NCBI GenBank assembly: GCA_013298565.1
Contig: JAAFIC010000002.1
Coordinates: forward strand, 32,675 to 96,674
DNA: 64,000 nt
Direction of reading: 5' to 3'
Source of the DNA: Alphaproteobacteria bacterium
GTDB taxonomy: Bacteria; Pseudomonadota; Alphaproteobacteria; Elsterales; Elsteraceae
Shown: one piece after another, positions 16,166-25,621 of the stretch
Numbering within the stretch: the stretch's first letter is position 1
Layout of the letters: each line of letters opens with the position of its first letter
Position numbers and translations under genes: made by a program
Notes under the pieces: generated by a model
What the model saw: only the letters and a program-made list of their open reading frames with translations
The model's database searches: none
What the model was told of the DNA's origin: nothing

Positions 16166-16570
16166 ATGATCGGTCTGGTCCTCGTAACCCACGGGCGTCT
16201 CGCGGCAGAATTTATCGCGGCGCTCGAACATGTCACAGGCCCGCAACGCAATTGCGTTGCGGTCTGTATCGGCCCCGAAGATGATATGGAGCGGCGGCGG
16301 CAAGATATTCTCGATTTCGTCGCTCAGGTTGATGAAGGCGATGGTGTTGTGGTGCTCACCGATATGTTCGGCGGAACCCCGTCTAATCTGGCCATCTCGA
16401 TCATGGATAAAGCGCCGGTAGAGGTGATTGCGGGGGTGAATTTGCCAATGCTCATCAAACTCGCCTCCTTGCGCGAAACGATCAAGCTGCCCGAAGCGGT
16501 GGCCAAAGCGCAGGAAGCTGGGCGGAAATATATTGCAGTCGCTTCGCGGTTGCTGGCGGGTGAGGCGTAA
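16166..16570 (+). CDS. PTS EIIA component, mannose (ManX) family
   Basis: A 134-residue free-standing EIIA with the phosphorylation site His9 in LVLVTHGRLAAEF and the MFGGTPSNLA motif. No EIIB or EIIC gene is present in the window, so it likely serves as a phosphorylation sensor of the regulatory PTS instead of a sugar transporter subunit. The HPr gene starts 4 bases after its stop codon, so the two are translationally linked. Confidence 0.92.
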   Translation: MIGLVLVTHGRLAAEFIAALEHVTGPQRNCVAVCIGPEDDMERRRQDILDFVAQVDEGDGVVVLTDMFGGTPSNLAISIMDKAPVEVIAGVNLPMLIKLASLRETIKLPEAVAKAQEAGRKYIAVASRLLAGEA

Positions 16571-16574
16571 CGGC

Positions 16575-16877
16575 ATGAGTGTGGAGCACGACCATTCGGT
16601 GCAGGTTCTCATTACCAATAAGCGCGGCTTGCACGCGCGGGCGGCGGCGAAATTCGTTAAGACCGCCGAAATGTTTGATGCCGATGTGCTGGTCTGCCAC
16701 GCCGAAACTGAGCCGGGCGAAGAGGTGGAACAAGTCTCTGGTCGCTCGATCATGGGGCTGATGATGCTCGCGGCCTCCCCCGGCACGCGGCTTATGCTCA
16801 CGGCTTCGGGCGTCGAGGCCGATGCGGTGCTGGATGCGCTGGCAACGCTGGTCGCCGAAAAATTCCATGAAGAGTAA
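16575..16877 (+). CDS. ptsH: Phosphocarrier protein HPr
   Basis: The 100-residue protein has the active-site His20 in NKRGLHARAAAKFV and the regulatory serine Ser58 in VSGRSIMGLMML, the target of HprK. It passes phosphate from EI to EIIA. The start at 16575 follows the EIIA stop by 4 bases; an in-frame ATG at 16533 would lie inside the EIIA gene. A four-copy 16-bp tandem repeat starts directly after its stop codon. Confidence 0.96.
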   Translation: MSVEHDHSVQVLITNKRGLHARAAAKFVKTAEMFDADVLVCHAETEPGEEVEQVSGRSIMGLMMLAASPGTRLMLTASGVEADAVLDALATLVAEKFHEE

Positions 16878-16941
16878 CCCCGGATGAAGAATGCCCCGGA
16901 TGAAGAATGCCCCGGATGAAGAATGCCCCGGATGAAGAATG
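16878..16941. repeat. Four tandem copies of a 16-bp unit between ptsH and ptsI
   Basis: CCCCGGATGAAGAATG is repeated four times (16878, 16894, 16910, 16926). It fills the whole ptsH-ptsI gap and reaches into the N-terminus of ptsI. Because 16 is not a multiple of three, the repeated ATGs fall in different frames, so the copy number can change which ATG is used for ptsI. Confidence 0.9.
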
Positions 16942-18740
16942 ATCGAGCGGAAAGCCCGCCGCCCGGTCGCGAGCGGATATTTCAGGGTCTCGGCGTCGCG
17001 CCCGGTATCGCCCTCGGCACGGCCTGGGTTTCTGACGACACGGCCCCATCGACCCCGGAATATATGATCGAGATTGATGGTTTGGCCGCCGAATCTCAGC
17101 GCTTGAAAGACGCGGTGGCGCTGGCGACCAAGCAGCTTCGCAAACTGAAAGTAAAGTCCCAATCCTTGCCCCCAGCGGCGGCGGAAGAGTTGGGGTATTT
17201 ATTGGATGCCCGCCTGCAAATGCTGGCAGGCTCCCGTCTTATTCGCACGGCAGATAAGCTGATAGCGGAATTACGCCTGAATGCGGAAGCGGCGGTGCGT
17301 GCCACCGTGGCCGAAATCAGCGACGGGTTCGCGCGGATGGGCGATGCCTATTTGGCCGCGCGGGGGGAAGACGTGCGGGAGGTGGGCGAGCGGCTTATTC
17401 GCTGCCTCATGGCAACGCCTTACGTGGCGCTCAAGCATCTGCCCGAAGGCTGTATTCTGATTGCGACCGACCTTACCCCAGCGGATACGGCGCTGCTCGA
17501 CCCGAAGCTGGTGCTAGGCTTTGCAACCGAACAGGGCGGCAAGGAAAGCCACACCGCGATTATGGCGCGCTCCTTGGGGGTGCCGGCGATTCTGGGGATT
17601 GCCCATCTGGTCGAGGGGCTAAAAACCGGCGATCCGATCATTCTCGATGGGCACGCGGGCAAGCTCATCGTTCATCCAACGCCCGAAACCCGCGATCGCT
17701 ACGAGGCGCAAGGGGTGGCGCTGAAGCAGGAGCGCAAGCGCCTCTCCCGCCTGCGCGACATGCCTGCGGTCACGCTTGATGGGTTCACCATTAGCCTGAA
17801 CGCCAATATCGAACTGCCGCGCGACCTTGAGGGCGCGCACCGGGTGGGCGCGGAAGGCGTTGGCCTACTCCGCACCGAATTTCTTTACATGAACCGCGAC
17901 CAAGCGCCCGACGAAGACGAGCAATATGAGTTTCTGCGCGAGGTCGTGGACGGGATGGACGGGCGTCTCGTTACCATTCGCACCATCGACATCGGCGGCG
18001 ACAAATTAGCCCCGGCCTTGCGCGAACAAATCGGGGAGCCTATCGAAGAAGCGCCGAACCCGGCCTTGGGCGTGCGCGGCGTGCGCCTGTCCCTCGCTCA
18101 TCCGCGCTTGTTCGAGACACAGCTTGCCGCTATTCTGCGCGCGGCGGTGCATGGGCCAGTGCGGATTTTGCTGCCGATGATCTCCCACATTGGCGAAGTG
18201 CATCAGGCGCGCGAAACTCTAGAGCGCGTGCACAAGCGCCTGAAGCGGCGCAAGGTCAATGTGCCAGAAAAATTGCCGCCCTTGGGCGTGATGATCGAAG
18301 TGCCGGGCGCGGCCTTGTCGGCAGATGGCCTCGCGGCGGTATCGGATTTTTTCGCCATCGGCACGAATGATCTGACCATGTACACCCTGGCTATCGACCG
18401 AGGGGACGAGCGGGTAGCCGCGCTGTATGAGCCTTTGCATCCGGCAGTGCTTCGCCTCATTCAGTTCACCGTAGAAGCGGGCTTGCGCTACCGCATTCCG
18501 GTGAGCATCTGCGGCGAAATCGCGGGCGATCCGCGTTTCGTGCCGTTGCTGCTGGGGATTGGCGTGCGGGAGCTTTCCATGTCCGCGCCCAAACTCCCCA
18601 GCGTGAAAGAGCGTATTCGCGCCCTCAGCCTCACCGAAGCCAGCCGCCGGGCGCGCACGATCATGGATCAAGCCGACGCCAAACGCATCGGCGAGTTGCT
18701 TGATGATTTCATCGCCAATCTCGGTGTTCACTCGGTCTGA
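16932..18740 (+). CDS. ptsI: PTS enzyme I
   Basis: Enzyme I takes phosphate from phosphoenolpyruvate and passes it to HPr. The 602-residue protein carries the phosphohistidine motif GGKESHTAIMARS (His207), the EGVGLLRTEFLYM segment, GVMIEVPGAAL and the FAIGTNDLTMY motif. No GAF domain precedes it, so it is EI and not EI-Ntr. The start is uncertain because of the tandem repeat: ATG 16932 and ATG 16923 are in frame, and neither has a classical ribosome-binding site apart from the GGATGAAG of the repeat itself. Members of this block lack any sugar-specific EIIBC partner here. Confidence 0.95.
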   Translation: MKNDRAESPPPGRERIFQGLGVAPGIALGTAWVSDDTAPSTPEYMIEIDGLAAESQRLKDAVALATKQLRKLKVKSQSLPPAAAEELGYLLDARLQMLAGSRLIRTADKLIAELRLNAEAAVRATVAEISDGFARMGDAYLAARGEDVREVGERLIRCLMATPYVALKHLPEGCILIATDLTPADTALLDPKLVLGFATEQGGKESHTAIMARSLGVPAILGIAHLVEGLKTGDPIILDGHAGKLIVHPTPETRDRYEAQGVALKQERKRLSRLRDMPAVTLDGFTISLNANIELPRDLEGAHRVGAEGVGLLRTEFLYMNRDQAPDEDEQYEFLREVVDGMDGRLVTIRTIDIGGDKLAPALREQIGEPIEEAPNPALGVRGVRLSLAHPRLFETQLAAILRAAVHGPVRILLPMISHIGEVHQARETLERVHKRLKRRKVNVPEKLPPLGVMIEVPGAALSADGLAAVSDFFAIGTNDLTMYTLAIDRGDERVAALYEPLHPAVLRLIQFTVEAGLRYRIPVSICGEIAGDPRFVPLLLGIGVRELSMSAPKLPSVKERIRALSLTEASRRARTIMDQADAKRIGELLDDFIANLGVHSV

Positions 18741-18755
18741 AAGAATCCGTGAAGC

Positions 18756-19619
18756 ATGTTGGGGGAAGCCTCGGCGCTGATGGCGTCGCTGTGTTGGACC
18801 TTGGGTCCGCTCATCGCAACGCCGGTCATCAAGGAAATCGGCTCGGTCGCCTTCAGCCGCAGCCGAATGATTGTGTTTGTGATATTGCTCGGTGCAGCGG
18901 CCAGCCTGTTTGCCGATTGGAGCCGCCTGACGTGGGACGCGAGCTTCTGGGCCGTGCTGTCGGGCCTCATTGGCTTGTCGTTGGGCGATGTGGCGCTCTT
19001 CCAATGCTATAAAATGATTGGCCCCCGCCTCGGCAGTCTTATTTATATGAGTGCCGCGCCGTTTACCGTTGTGCTGGGGTGGGCGTTTTTGGGGGAAGCC
19101 CTGCCGTTTCAAGCGCTCGTTGGCGGGGCTTTGGCCCTCAGCGGCATTGCGCTAGCGGTAGCCCGAAAAGAAAAAGAAGCCGCCAGCCTTGCGCCCGAAC
19201 CGGGGGCTATCGGGGTGGGTATTCTCTTCGGTCTGCTCGGCGGTTTGGGGCAAGCGGGCGGCTCCTTGCTGCAAAAACCAGCGCTGGTGGCCGGGATTGA
19301 TCCCATTCTGGTGGCGTTCTTGCGCGCCTTGGGGTCGCTCGCGCTCTTTCTGCTCATCACCCGCCCTAGCGCCTTTCGTCAACCGGGGCGGTTGTGGAAG
19401 CGGATTGCGCTGGCGGGATCAATCTCTGGTGGCGGGGTGTTCTTTGTCTCTTATGCCATCGCCCATGTCGAAACTGGCTTGGCCGCGATCTTGAGCGCGC
19501 TGCCACCGATTCTGATGCTGCCAATTTTGCGGATTTTCTTTGGCGTCCGCCTAAGTTGGGTCTCCTGGGCCGCAACCGCGCTGGCCTTGTTCGGCGTTGC
19601 GTTGATTCTCACGCGCTGA
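18756..19619 (+). CDS. DMT/EamA-family transporter
   Basis: A 287-residue protein with about ten predicted membrane segments in two EamA repeats (LIGLSLGDVALFQCYKMIGP, and GVFFVSYAIAHVETGLAAIL). It is an inner-membrane exporter or permease of unknown substrate. It starts 15 bases after ptsI; an alternative ATG at 18780 would trim eight residues. It is unrelated in context to the PTS and probably cotranscribed by position only. Confidence 0.85.
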   Translation: MLGEASALMASLCWTLGPLIATPVIKEIGSVAFSRSRMIVFVILLGAAASLFADWSRLTWDASFWAVLSGLIGLSLGDVALFQCYKMIGPRLGSLIYMSAAPFTVVLGWAFLGEALPFQALVGGALALSGIALAVARKEKEAASLAPEPGAIGVGILFGLLGGLGQAGGSLLQKPALVAGIDPILVAFLRALGSLALFLLITRPSAFRQPGRLWKRIALAGSISGGGVFFVSYAIAHVETGLAAILSALPPILMLPILRIFFGVRLSWVSWAATALALFGVALILTR

Positions 19620-19655
19620 TTTCTTTGCGCCGAAAAACACCGTAAACTGCCGCCC

Positions 19656-20417
19656 ATGCTTCAAATCACCCTTCTGCCCGCGCGCAGCGATAACTACATC
19701 TTCCTCGGTCTCGATACTGCCACAGGCTTTCGGTTCGTCGTCGATCCTGCCGATGCGGCGTTGGTGTTGGGCGCGCTCCAGGGTGGCACGCTCGATGCGA
19801 TTTTGAATACGCACCACCACGACGATCACGTAAGCGGTAATCTGGCGCTGAAAGCCGCGACGGGCTGCACCATCATCGGCCCTGCGGCGGACCGCGACCG
19901 GATTCCGGGGATCGACCGGGCGGTGGCGGAGGGTGAGACGGTCGCGCTCGGTGCGTCCGTAGCCGTGGTGATGGACGTGCCGGGCCACACGCGCGGCCAT
20001 ATCGCCTATTATTGCGCCGAAAGCGCCGCGCTGTTCTGCGGCGATACGCTGTTTGCCTTGGGATGCGGGCGCTTGTTCGAGGGCACTCCCGCTCAGATGT
20101 GGGCCGCGCTAAAACGCTTTCGCGCGTTGCCTGCGGAGACGCGCATTTATTGCGCCCATGAATATACCGAGAGCAACTTACGGTTTGCCGAACACCTGCT
20201 GCCCGGCGATGCGGCGCTTACGGCCTATGGAGCGGAAATTCGCGCAAAACGGGCGCAAGGTTTACCAACCGTGCCGCCCTTGATGGGGCAGGAAGCGCGC
20301 ACCAATCCCTTCCTACTTGCCGACGCGCCGGGCATGGCCGCAAGGCTCGGGCTTGCAGCGAATGCAGAGCCGGTTGCAGTTTTTGCAGAGATCCGAGGTC
20401 GCAAGGATCGCTTTTAG
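19656..20417 (+). CDS. gloB: Hydroxyacylglutathione hydrolase (glyoxalase II)
   Basis: The 253-residue metallo-beta-lactamase-fold protein has the dinuclear metal motif THHHDDH (52-58), the GHTRGH motif, FCGDTLFALGCGR and YCAHEYTESNLRFA, all diagnostic of glyoxalase II. It hydrolyses S-lactoylglutathione to lactate and glutathione. A glutathione S-transferase-like gene follows by 38 bases, so the pair fits a glutathione detoxification context. Confidence 0.95.
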   Translation: MLQITLLPARSDNYIFLGLDTATGFRFVVDPADAALVLGALQGGTLDAILNTHHHDDHVSGNLALKAATGCTIIGPAADRDRIPGIDRAVAEGETVALGASVAVVMDVPGHTRGHIAYYCAESAALFCGDTLFALGCGRLFEGTPAQMWAALKRFRALPAETRIYCAHEYTESNLRFAEHLLPGDAALTAYGAEIRAKRAQGLPTVPPLMGQEARTNPFLLADAPGMAARLGLAANAEPVAVFAEIRGRKDRF

Positions 20418-20455
20418 GTAGTATCGTCTTGTTTCAACAGTTTAGAGGAATAATC

Positions 20456-21052
20456 ATGCTCCAGCTCCGGTATTCGCCCGCCTCGCCCTACGCGCGTAAG
20501 GTTATGGTGATTGTCCATGAAACTGGCTTGTCGGACGAAGTGAGCATTGTTACAACCAATCCCCACCAAGAAGAATCCCTTCGGGTGCACAACCCGCTGT
20601 GCAAAGTGCCAACGCTGGTGTTGGAGGATGGCGAGGCGCTGTTCGATAGCCCAGTGATCGTCGAATATCTGCTGGCGCTCGCTAGCAATACCGATTTGCT
20701 GCCGCTGGGTGGCCCCGCGCGCTGGTCGGTACTGCGGCTGCAAGCGTTGGGCGATGGGATTTGCGACGCGGCGTTCGGCACGCGCATGGAGACCTTGCGG
20801 GCTGATGGCGAAAAATCGCCCAGTTTCATTGCACGTCAAGAGGCGGCGATGATGGCTGCGGCGGATTGGTTGGAGGGCCAAGCGCGGCAGTTGGAGCCGA
20901 TCACGCTGGGCAGCTTAACGGTTGCGTGCGGTCTGGGATATATGGATTTTCGCCTGCCCCATCTTGATTGGCGCACGGGCCGCCCGCGTTTGGCAGCGTG
21001 GTATGCGGCTATCGAAACGCGCCCCTCTCTGGTCGCCACGCGCCCCGCATAG
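20456..21052 (+). CDS. Glutathione S-transferase family protein
   Basis: The 198-residue protein has a thioredoxin-like N-terminus (LRYSPASPYARKVMV, KVPTLVLEDGEALFDSPVIVEYL), with the Asp-Ser motif that contacts the glutamyl part of glutathione, then a helical C-terminal domain. Start at 20456 has GAGG upstream; the frame extends to 20429 without a better start. The substrate is unknown. The 12-bp inverted repeat at 21053-21094 begins directly after its stop. Confidence 0.88.
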   Translation: MLQLRYSPASPYARKVMVIVHETGLSDEVSIVTTNPHQEESLRVHNPLCKVPTLVLEDGEALFDSPVIVEYLLALASNTDLLPLGGPARWSVLRLQALGDGICDAAFGTRMETLRADGEKSPSFIARQEAAMMAAADWLEGQARQLEPITLGSLTVACGLGYMDFRLPHLDWRTGRPRLAAWYAAIETRPSLVATRPA

Positions 21053-21094
21053 AGTTCATATCACATATAACGAATGTTGTTTGTGATATGAACT
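21053..21094. promoter_or_regulatory. Long inverted repeat upstream of a Tau/Ssu-type ABC operon
   Basis: Arms of 12 bp (AGTTCATATCAC and GTGATATGAACT) are separated by 18 bases, placed between the GST stop and the binding-protein start. No T-run follows, so it looks more like a two-site operator than a terminator. Confidence 0.5.
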
Positions 21095-21150
21095 TTACAC
21101 GCGGTTACGAGTGTGGTTCTGTGAATTCCAGATTTTCTGGAGGATTTCCT

Positions 21151-22182
21151 ATGCGCTCTTTGGTCTCCCGTCTCAGCCGCCGCGCTGCCCTTATCGGCGT
21201 TACCGCCAGCCTTGCGGTCATGGCCCTGCCTGCTGCCGCGCAAGTAAAGTTGCAAGTCGGCTATATCCCCGTGCTCGGCGTCTCGCAGTTGTTTGTGATG
21301 GAAGGCGAGGGTTGGGCGAAGGCGGCAGGGCTGGACCTGCAAATCACCCGCTTCGATAGCGGCCCCGCGATGATTCAGGCGCTGGCGTCTGGCAAGCTCG
21401 ATGTGCTGTATGCGGGCGTTAGCCCCTTCATCGTCGCCAAAGCCAATGGCATCGGCGTTACAGTATTGGCGGCGACCGCGACGGAAGAAATTGCGCTGGT
21501 TGGGCGCGGTAAGTTTGCCGATTTGGTGGCGAAAACCGGTTCTGCCGCTGCCGCTGTTCCGGTTTTCTTTAAGGAAACTGGCCAGAAGGTGAAAATCTCT
21601 ACTCAGCCTGCGGGGTCGGTGCCGGATACGGTAACGCGCTATTGGGCGCAAGAAGTGGGTAAGCTCGATCCGAACCAGATCGAGATTCTGCCAATGGGGA
21701 TTGAAAAGACCCAGCAAGCGCTGCTGGCCAAAGCCGTCGATGTGGCGGCGGTGCGCGAGCCGGTGATTACCATTATCCGCGATCTCGACCCGGAGGTGAA
21801 AATCGTCGGCCTTGGCGGCGAGATTTTTCCAGGGCAACCCGGCTCGGTGTTGGCGGTGCGCGATGACGCGCGCAAGGCGAACCCGGCGGCGATCGACACG
21901 CTTGTGGCCCTGCATGTTCGGGCGACCAAGCTGCTGGCGTCCGACCCGAAGAAAGCCGCCCCGGCAGTGCATAAGTTCATCGGCGCGGGCTTAACCGATC
22001 AGAGTACGATTGAGCGCGCGCTGTCTTCGCCCTCGTCGAAATTCGAGGCTAATCCCGATATTATCCGCGCTTCAGTCGAAAAAATGCAGACTTTCCAGGC
22101 GAAAATCGGCACGTTGCCTCAAACCGTTCCGCTCGATACCTTGTTCGACGTTGGCCCCTATAAGAAAGCCGCTACCCCGTGA
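21151..22182 (+). CDS. ABC transporter substrate-binding protein, taurine/sulfonate/nitrate type
   Basis: The 343-residue protein has a twin-arginine-like N-terminus (SRLSRRAAL) and signal peptide ending ALPAAAQ, then a SsuA/TauA/NrtA-type fold (GYIPVLGVSQLFVMEGEGW, ASGKLDVLYAGVSPFI). It would deliver a small anion or sulfonate/aromatic substrate to the permease encoded next. GGAGG lies 7 bases before the ATG at 21151, which decides the start. Its stop overlaps the permease GTG. The ligand is not predictable from sequence; no sulfonate monooxygenase gene is near. Confidence 0.88.
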   Translation: MRSLVSRLSRRAALIGVTASLAVMALPAAAQVKLQVGYIPVLGVSQLFVMEGEGWAKAAGLDLQITRFDSGPAMIQALASGKLDVLYAGVSPFIVAKANGIGVTVLAATATEEIALVGRGKFADLVAKTGSAAAAVPVFFKETGQKVKISTQPAGSVPDTVTRYWAQEVGKLDPNQIEILPMGIEKTQQALLAKAVDVAAVREPVITIIRDLDPEVKIVGLGGEIFPGQPGSVLAVRDDARKANPAAIDTLVALHVRATKLLASDPKKAAPAVHKFIGAGLTDQSTIERALSSPSSKFEANPDIIRASVEKMQTFQAKIGTLPQTVPLDTLFDVGPYKKAATP

Positions 22183-22982
22183 CCGACAAGGCGACCGCTG
22201 CCGCGCCTGCGCTTCCCCTTCTGAAAGATCGAACCCAGCTTCACCGATTGATTCTGTCTCTCGTCGGCTTGGTTGTTTTCGTAGGTTTGTGGGAATCGCT
22301 GGCACAAACCGGGCTTATGTCCCGCACGCTCGCGCCGCCGCCGTCAATGGTGCCGGCGGCAGCCTTGCGGGAATGGGCGAGCGGTCACTGGTGGAAGGCA
22401 GTTCAGGGCAGTTTCGGGCACTATGCGGCTGGGTTGCTGGTCGGCTCCGGTCTTGGCATCGCGCTGGGGATTTCCGCCGGTTTGTCGCGGACCTTCGAGG
22501 CGTTGCAACTCGGTATCGTGCGGGTATTGCGCCCGATACCGGGGATTGCCTGGATACCGTTTGCGGTCATATGGTTCGGCATTACCGAAGCGGCGGCGAC
22601 CTTTATCATCGCGATTGGCGTGTTCTGGATTAACTATTTTGCGGCGTTTGCAGCGGTGCGCGGCGTCGATCCCGATTTGCTGGAAGTGGCGGAGGCTTTC
22701 GGGCATCGCTCGCGCTTGGCGAAGCTGTTCAAGATCGTGCTGCCCGCAGCGGCTCCCGGCATTTTTAATGGCATTCGCATTGCCTTGGGCCAAGGCTGGA
22801 TGGCGGTGGTCGCCGCCGAACTGTTTGGCATTCCCGGCATTGGCGCGCGGATGATGGAAGCCTCCTCCCTGCTGGCAACCTCTGTTGTTGTGCTCTACAT
22901 GCTCACCATTGCCGGGCTTTATAGCCTTACCGATATTGCGTTTGGCCGCCTGACGGCCCTGGTGCTGCAATGGCAACGCTAA
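22179..22982 (+). CDS. ABC transporter permease, taurine/sulfonate/nitrate type
   Basis: A 267-residue permease with about six membrane segments and the coupling loop EVAEAFGHRSRLAKLFKIVLPAA. It starts with GTG overlapping the stop of the binding-protein gene and overlaps the ATPase gene by 13 bases, so the three genes form one operon. The substrate is unknown. Confidence 0.9.
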   Translation: MTDKATAAAPALPLLKDRTQLHRLILSLVGLVVFVGLWESLAQTGLMSRTLAPPPSMVPAAALREWASGHWWKAVQGSFGHYAAGLLVGSGLGIALGISAGLSRTFEALQLGIVRVLRPIPGIAWIPFAVIWFGITEAAATFIIAIGVFWINYFAAFAAVRGVDPDLLEVAEAFGHRSRLAKLFKIVLPAAAPGIFNGIRIALGQGWMAVVAAELFGIPGIGARMMEASSLLATSVVVLYMLTIAGLYSLTDIAFGRLTALVLQWQR

Positions 22983-23746
22983 ACCCGCCGATCATCGAGA
23001 TTTCCGGCCTGCAACTGGCCTATCCGCAAGCCGATGGCGGGCGAACGGTGGTGCTTGAGAATCTCGATCTTACGCTCAACCGGGGTGATTTCGTTGCTAT
23101 CGTCGGCGCGTCGGGCGTCGGGAAATCCACCCTGCTGCGCGTGCTGGCCGATCTGTCGAAACCCTCTGCCGGAACCGTTATCAGCCGTCTTACGCCGCGC
23201 CCGAACAGTCGCCCTAGCGCGCTGGTGTTCCAAGAAGCGCGCCTGCTGCCGTGGCGGCGCATTTTGGGGAATGTGATGTTCGGCCTCGAAGGTTTGGGCC
23301 TCTCGACAGCCGATCAGCGCCGCCGGGCGGAAGCGGCTTTGGCCCTCGTTGGGCTGTCGGAGTTTCACGCCCGCTGGCCCTATCAGCTTTCCGGCGGGCA
23401 GCGCCAGCGCGTCGGCCTTGCGCGCGCGCTGGCAGTGGAACCCGATCTGCTGCTGCTGGACGAGCCGTTCGGCGCGCTCGACGCCATCACCCGCGCGCAG
23501 TTGCAAGACGAAGTTCTGCGTATCTGGAAAGCCAGCGGCACAACCATTCTGATGGTCACGCACGATATTGATGAAGCCGTCTACCTCGCCGACCGAGTGA
23601 TCTTGCTGGGCGGCAAACCCGCGCATATCACCGCGAGCCACCCCATTCTCGACCCGCGCCCGCGCCAACGCGGGGTCGCGCTTGCGATCGAACGGGTGCG
23701 GAGCGACCTCGGACGGGCGATGAGCGTGGAAGGCGAGGGGATTTAG
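22970..23746 (+). CDS. ABC transporter ATPase, taurine/sulfonate/nitrate type
   Basis: The 258-residue ATPase shows Walker A GASGVGKST, the LPWRRILGNVMFGLE segment typical of SsuB/TauB, signature LSGGQRQR and Walker B LLLLDEPFGALD. It energises the importer of the two genes before it. The stop reads TAG followed by AGCGG, a half of the palindromic boundary seen at several gene ends here. Confidence 0.93.
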   Translation: MATLNPPIIEISGLQLAYPQADGGRTVVLENLDLTLNRGDFVAIVGASGVGKSTLLRVLADLSKPSAGTVISRLTPRPNSRPSALVFQEARLLPWRRILGNVMFGLEGLGLSTADQRRRAEAALALVGLSEFHARWPYQLSGGQRQRVGLARALAVEPDLLLLDEPFGALDAITRAQLQDEVLRIWKASGTTILMVTHDIDEAVYLADRVILLGGKPAHITASHPILDPRPRQRGVALAIERVRSDLGRAMSVEGEGI

Positions 23747-23885
23747 AGCGGTTGTAAAGTTGGTACTGATTGAGGGGCGCAAGCCTTTTTTTTCTTCTCT
23801 CTCATTAATGGCATAGAGATTGCGTAATTTATATGCTGAATATGATTATATTATGCCAATGGGCTGGCATAGGGGGGAGATAGTG

Positions 23886-25565
23886 ATGAAGATCGGTCAT
23901 AAGGTTGTTGGCGTTGTTATTTTTCTCTGCGTGTTGATCGGCGGTATGGTTGCCCTTGCGGTGACAACTCTGCGCGATGCAACGGGGCGGTTCGAGAGCG
24001 TTGCCCAGGTGACGCAGCAGGTCTATTCCTCTGGCAGGGCCACCTCTAACCTGCTGTCCTTCGCGCGTTCGGTGGAATATCTGCCGCTGGACCTGCCGAG
24101 TGGCGATAGGGCTGCGATTGAAGCGGCTGCGAGCGACGAGCTTGGGCGTTTGCGCGAACGGCTGGAGCAGTTGGAACGCAATGCCGCTGATCCCGAGGAT
24201 AAAACAGCGGTGAGCGATTTCCGTACGCGCTTGGATGGGTATGAGAAAGCCTATTTATTAATCATTTCCCTTACGAAGGACGGAATCGCCGAGGGCCGCG
24301 CGAAGGCCCTGGAAGAGGTTTTGGGGCAACGGCGGGTTGTCGCAGCCCTGCGGCGTAAACTTATTGAAATAGAAGACCGCAATAATAAGGTCGTGAATGA
24401 GTCGAGGGTCGATTTTGGCGTCTATGCTAGCGATGCGGACACTGCGCTGAAAGGCATTGGCATTGCAGGCGTTGCCATTGGTTTACTCGGCTCGCTGCTG
24501 GTCGCCCGGCGTGGCATTACTGGCCCGCTCGGGCGGATTACCGACGCGATGGCGCGGGTTGCTCAGGGCGATCTCACGCTTGAAATCCCTGGCCTGAAAC
24601 GCCGGGACGAGTTGGGGCGACTGGCCGGCGCGCTGAACCGCTTCAAAGCTCAAGCTGAAGCCAGCCTAAATCTTGAAGCCGAACGGCGCGCGGCGGAAGA
24701 GCGGTCAGCGGACGAAAAACGCCACACTATGCTTGCCCTTGCCGAGCGGTTCGAGGCCAGTATTGGCGATTTGGTGCGGGAGACTCTCGCCGCTTCCGAA
24801 GGGTTAGGCCAACGCGCGCAAGCCCTGTCGCAAACAGCGGAAAGCACGGCCCTGCAAGCTTGCGAAGCTGCCTCGGCGGCGCATCAAACCACAGGTAATG
24901 TTCAAACCGTGGCGGCGGCGACCGAAGAGTTAAGCTCGTCCATTTCCGAAATCACTCGGCAGGCCAGCCAATCGGTCATCTTGGCAGACGAAGGCGTGCA
25001 GGCGGCAAATGCCACCAGCGAGACCATCGGCACTTTGGCGGCAAGCACCAGCCGTATTGGCAATGTTGTGCGGCTCATTCAAGAAATCGCCGAACAAACC
25101 AATCTGCTTGCGCTGAATGCCACCATTGAAGCCGCGCGCGCGGGGGACGCCGGGCGCGGCTTTGCCGTGGTGGCGGGAGAGGTGAAATCACTGGCCAGTC
25201 AAACCGCGCACGCTACCAGCGAGATTCAAAGCCAGATCGCGGCAATCCAGTCCGAAACCGGCTCGGCTGTGGCGATGGTAACGCGCATTTCCGATGTGAT
25301 TCTCCGTATGAATAATCTCAGCACGACAGTCGCCGCCGCAGTTGGTCAGCAAGGCGCGGCCACGGGGGAAATTGCGCGCAATGTGCAGCAGGCTGCGGCG
25401 GGAACCGACGTGGTGACGGATAATGTAAGCCGGATGCAAGGATCGGCTAACGATACCGGCGCGGCAGCCCAAGCTGTGAGCGCGGCTGCAAGCGGGTTGA
25501 ACCGCACCGCCTCCCATCTCGATCAAGCGGTCGCGGCGTTTCTAGCGTCCATCCGCGCGGCATGA
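23886..25565 (+). CDS. Methyl-accepting chemotaxis protein, membrane-bound
   Basis: The 559-residue receptor has a membrane segment near residues 7-27, a helical periplasmic domain, a second membrane segment near 190-210, a HAMP domain ([23 protein letters not shown]) and a signalling domain with the hairpin tip [21 protein letters not shown]. It signals to CheA/CheW. The ATG at 23886 is preceded by GGGGAGA; a GTG directly before it could also be used. It follows the Tau/Ssu-type transporter by 139 bases, so a shared ligand is possible but unproven. Confidence 0.93.
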   Translation: MKIGHKVVGVVIFLCVLIGGMVALAVTTLRDATGRFESVAQVTQQVYSSGRATSNLLSFARSVEYLPLDLPSGDRAAIEAAASDELGRLRERLEQLERNAADPEDKTAVSDFRTRLDGYEKAYLLIISLTKDGIAEGRAKALEEVLGQRRVVAALRRKLIEIEDRNNKVVNESRVDFGVYASDADTALKGIGIAGVAIGLLGSLLVARRGITGPLGRITDAMARVAQGDLTLEIPGLKRRDELGRLAGALNRFKAQAEASLNLEAERRAAEERSADEKRHTMLALAERFEASIGDLVRETLAASEGLGQRAQALSQTAESTALQACEAASAAHQTTGNVQTVAAATEELSSSISEITRQASQSVILADEGVQAANATSETIGTLAASTSRIGNVVRLIQEIAEQTNLLALNATIEAARAGDAGRGFAVVAGEVKSLASQTAHATSEIQSQIAAIQSETGSAVAMVTRISDVILRMNNLSTTVAAAVGQQGAATGEIARNVQQAAAGTDVVTDNVSRMQGSANDTGAAAQAVSAAASGLNRTASHLDQAVAAFLASIRAA

Positions 25566-25621
25566 AGCCAATCTTGTCGATAGTCTCGATATTCGCTGCG
25601 GTTGGGTCTTATCAGGCCCTT

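Noticed and set aside
18219..19112. 297-codon antisense ORF across ptsI and the DMT transporter
   Set aside because: It overlaps two well-supported genes and its sequence has low-complexity His/Arg/Gln composition typical of shadows.
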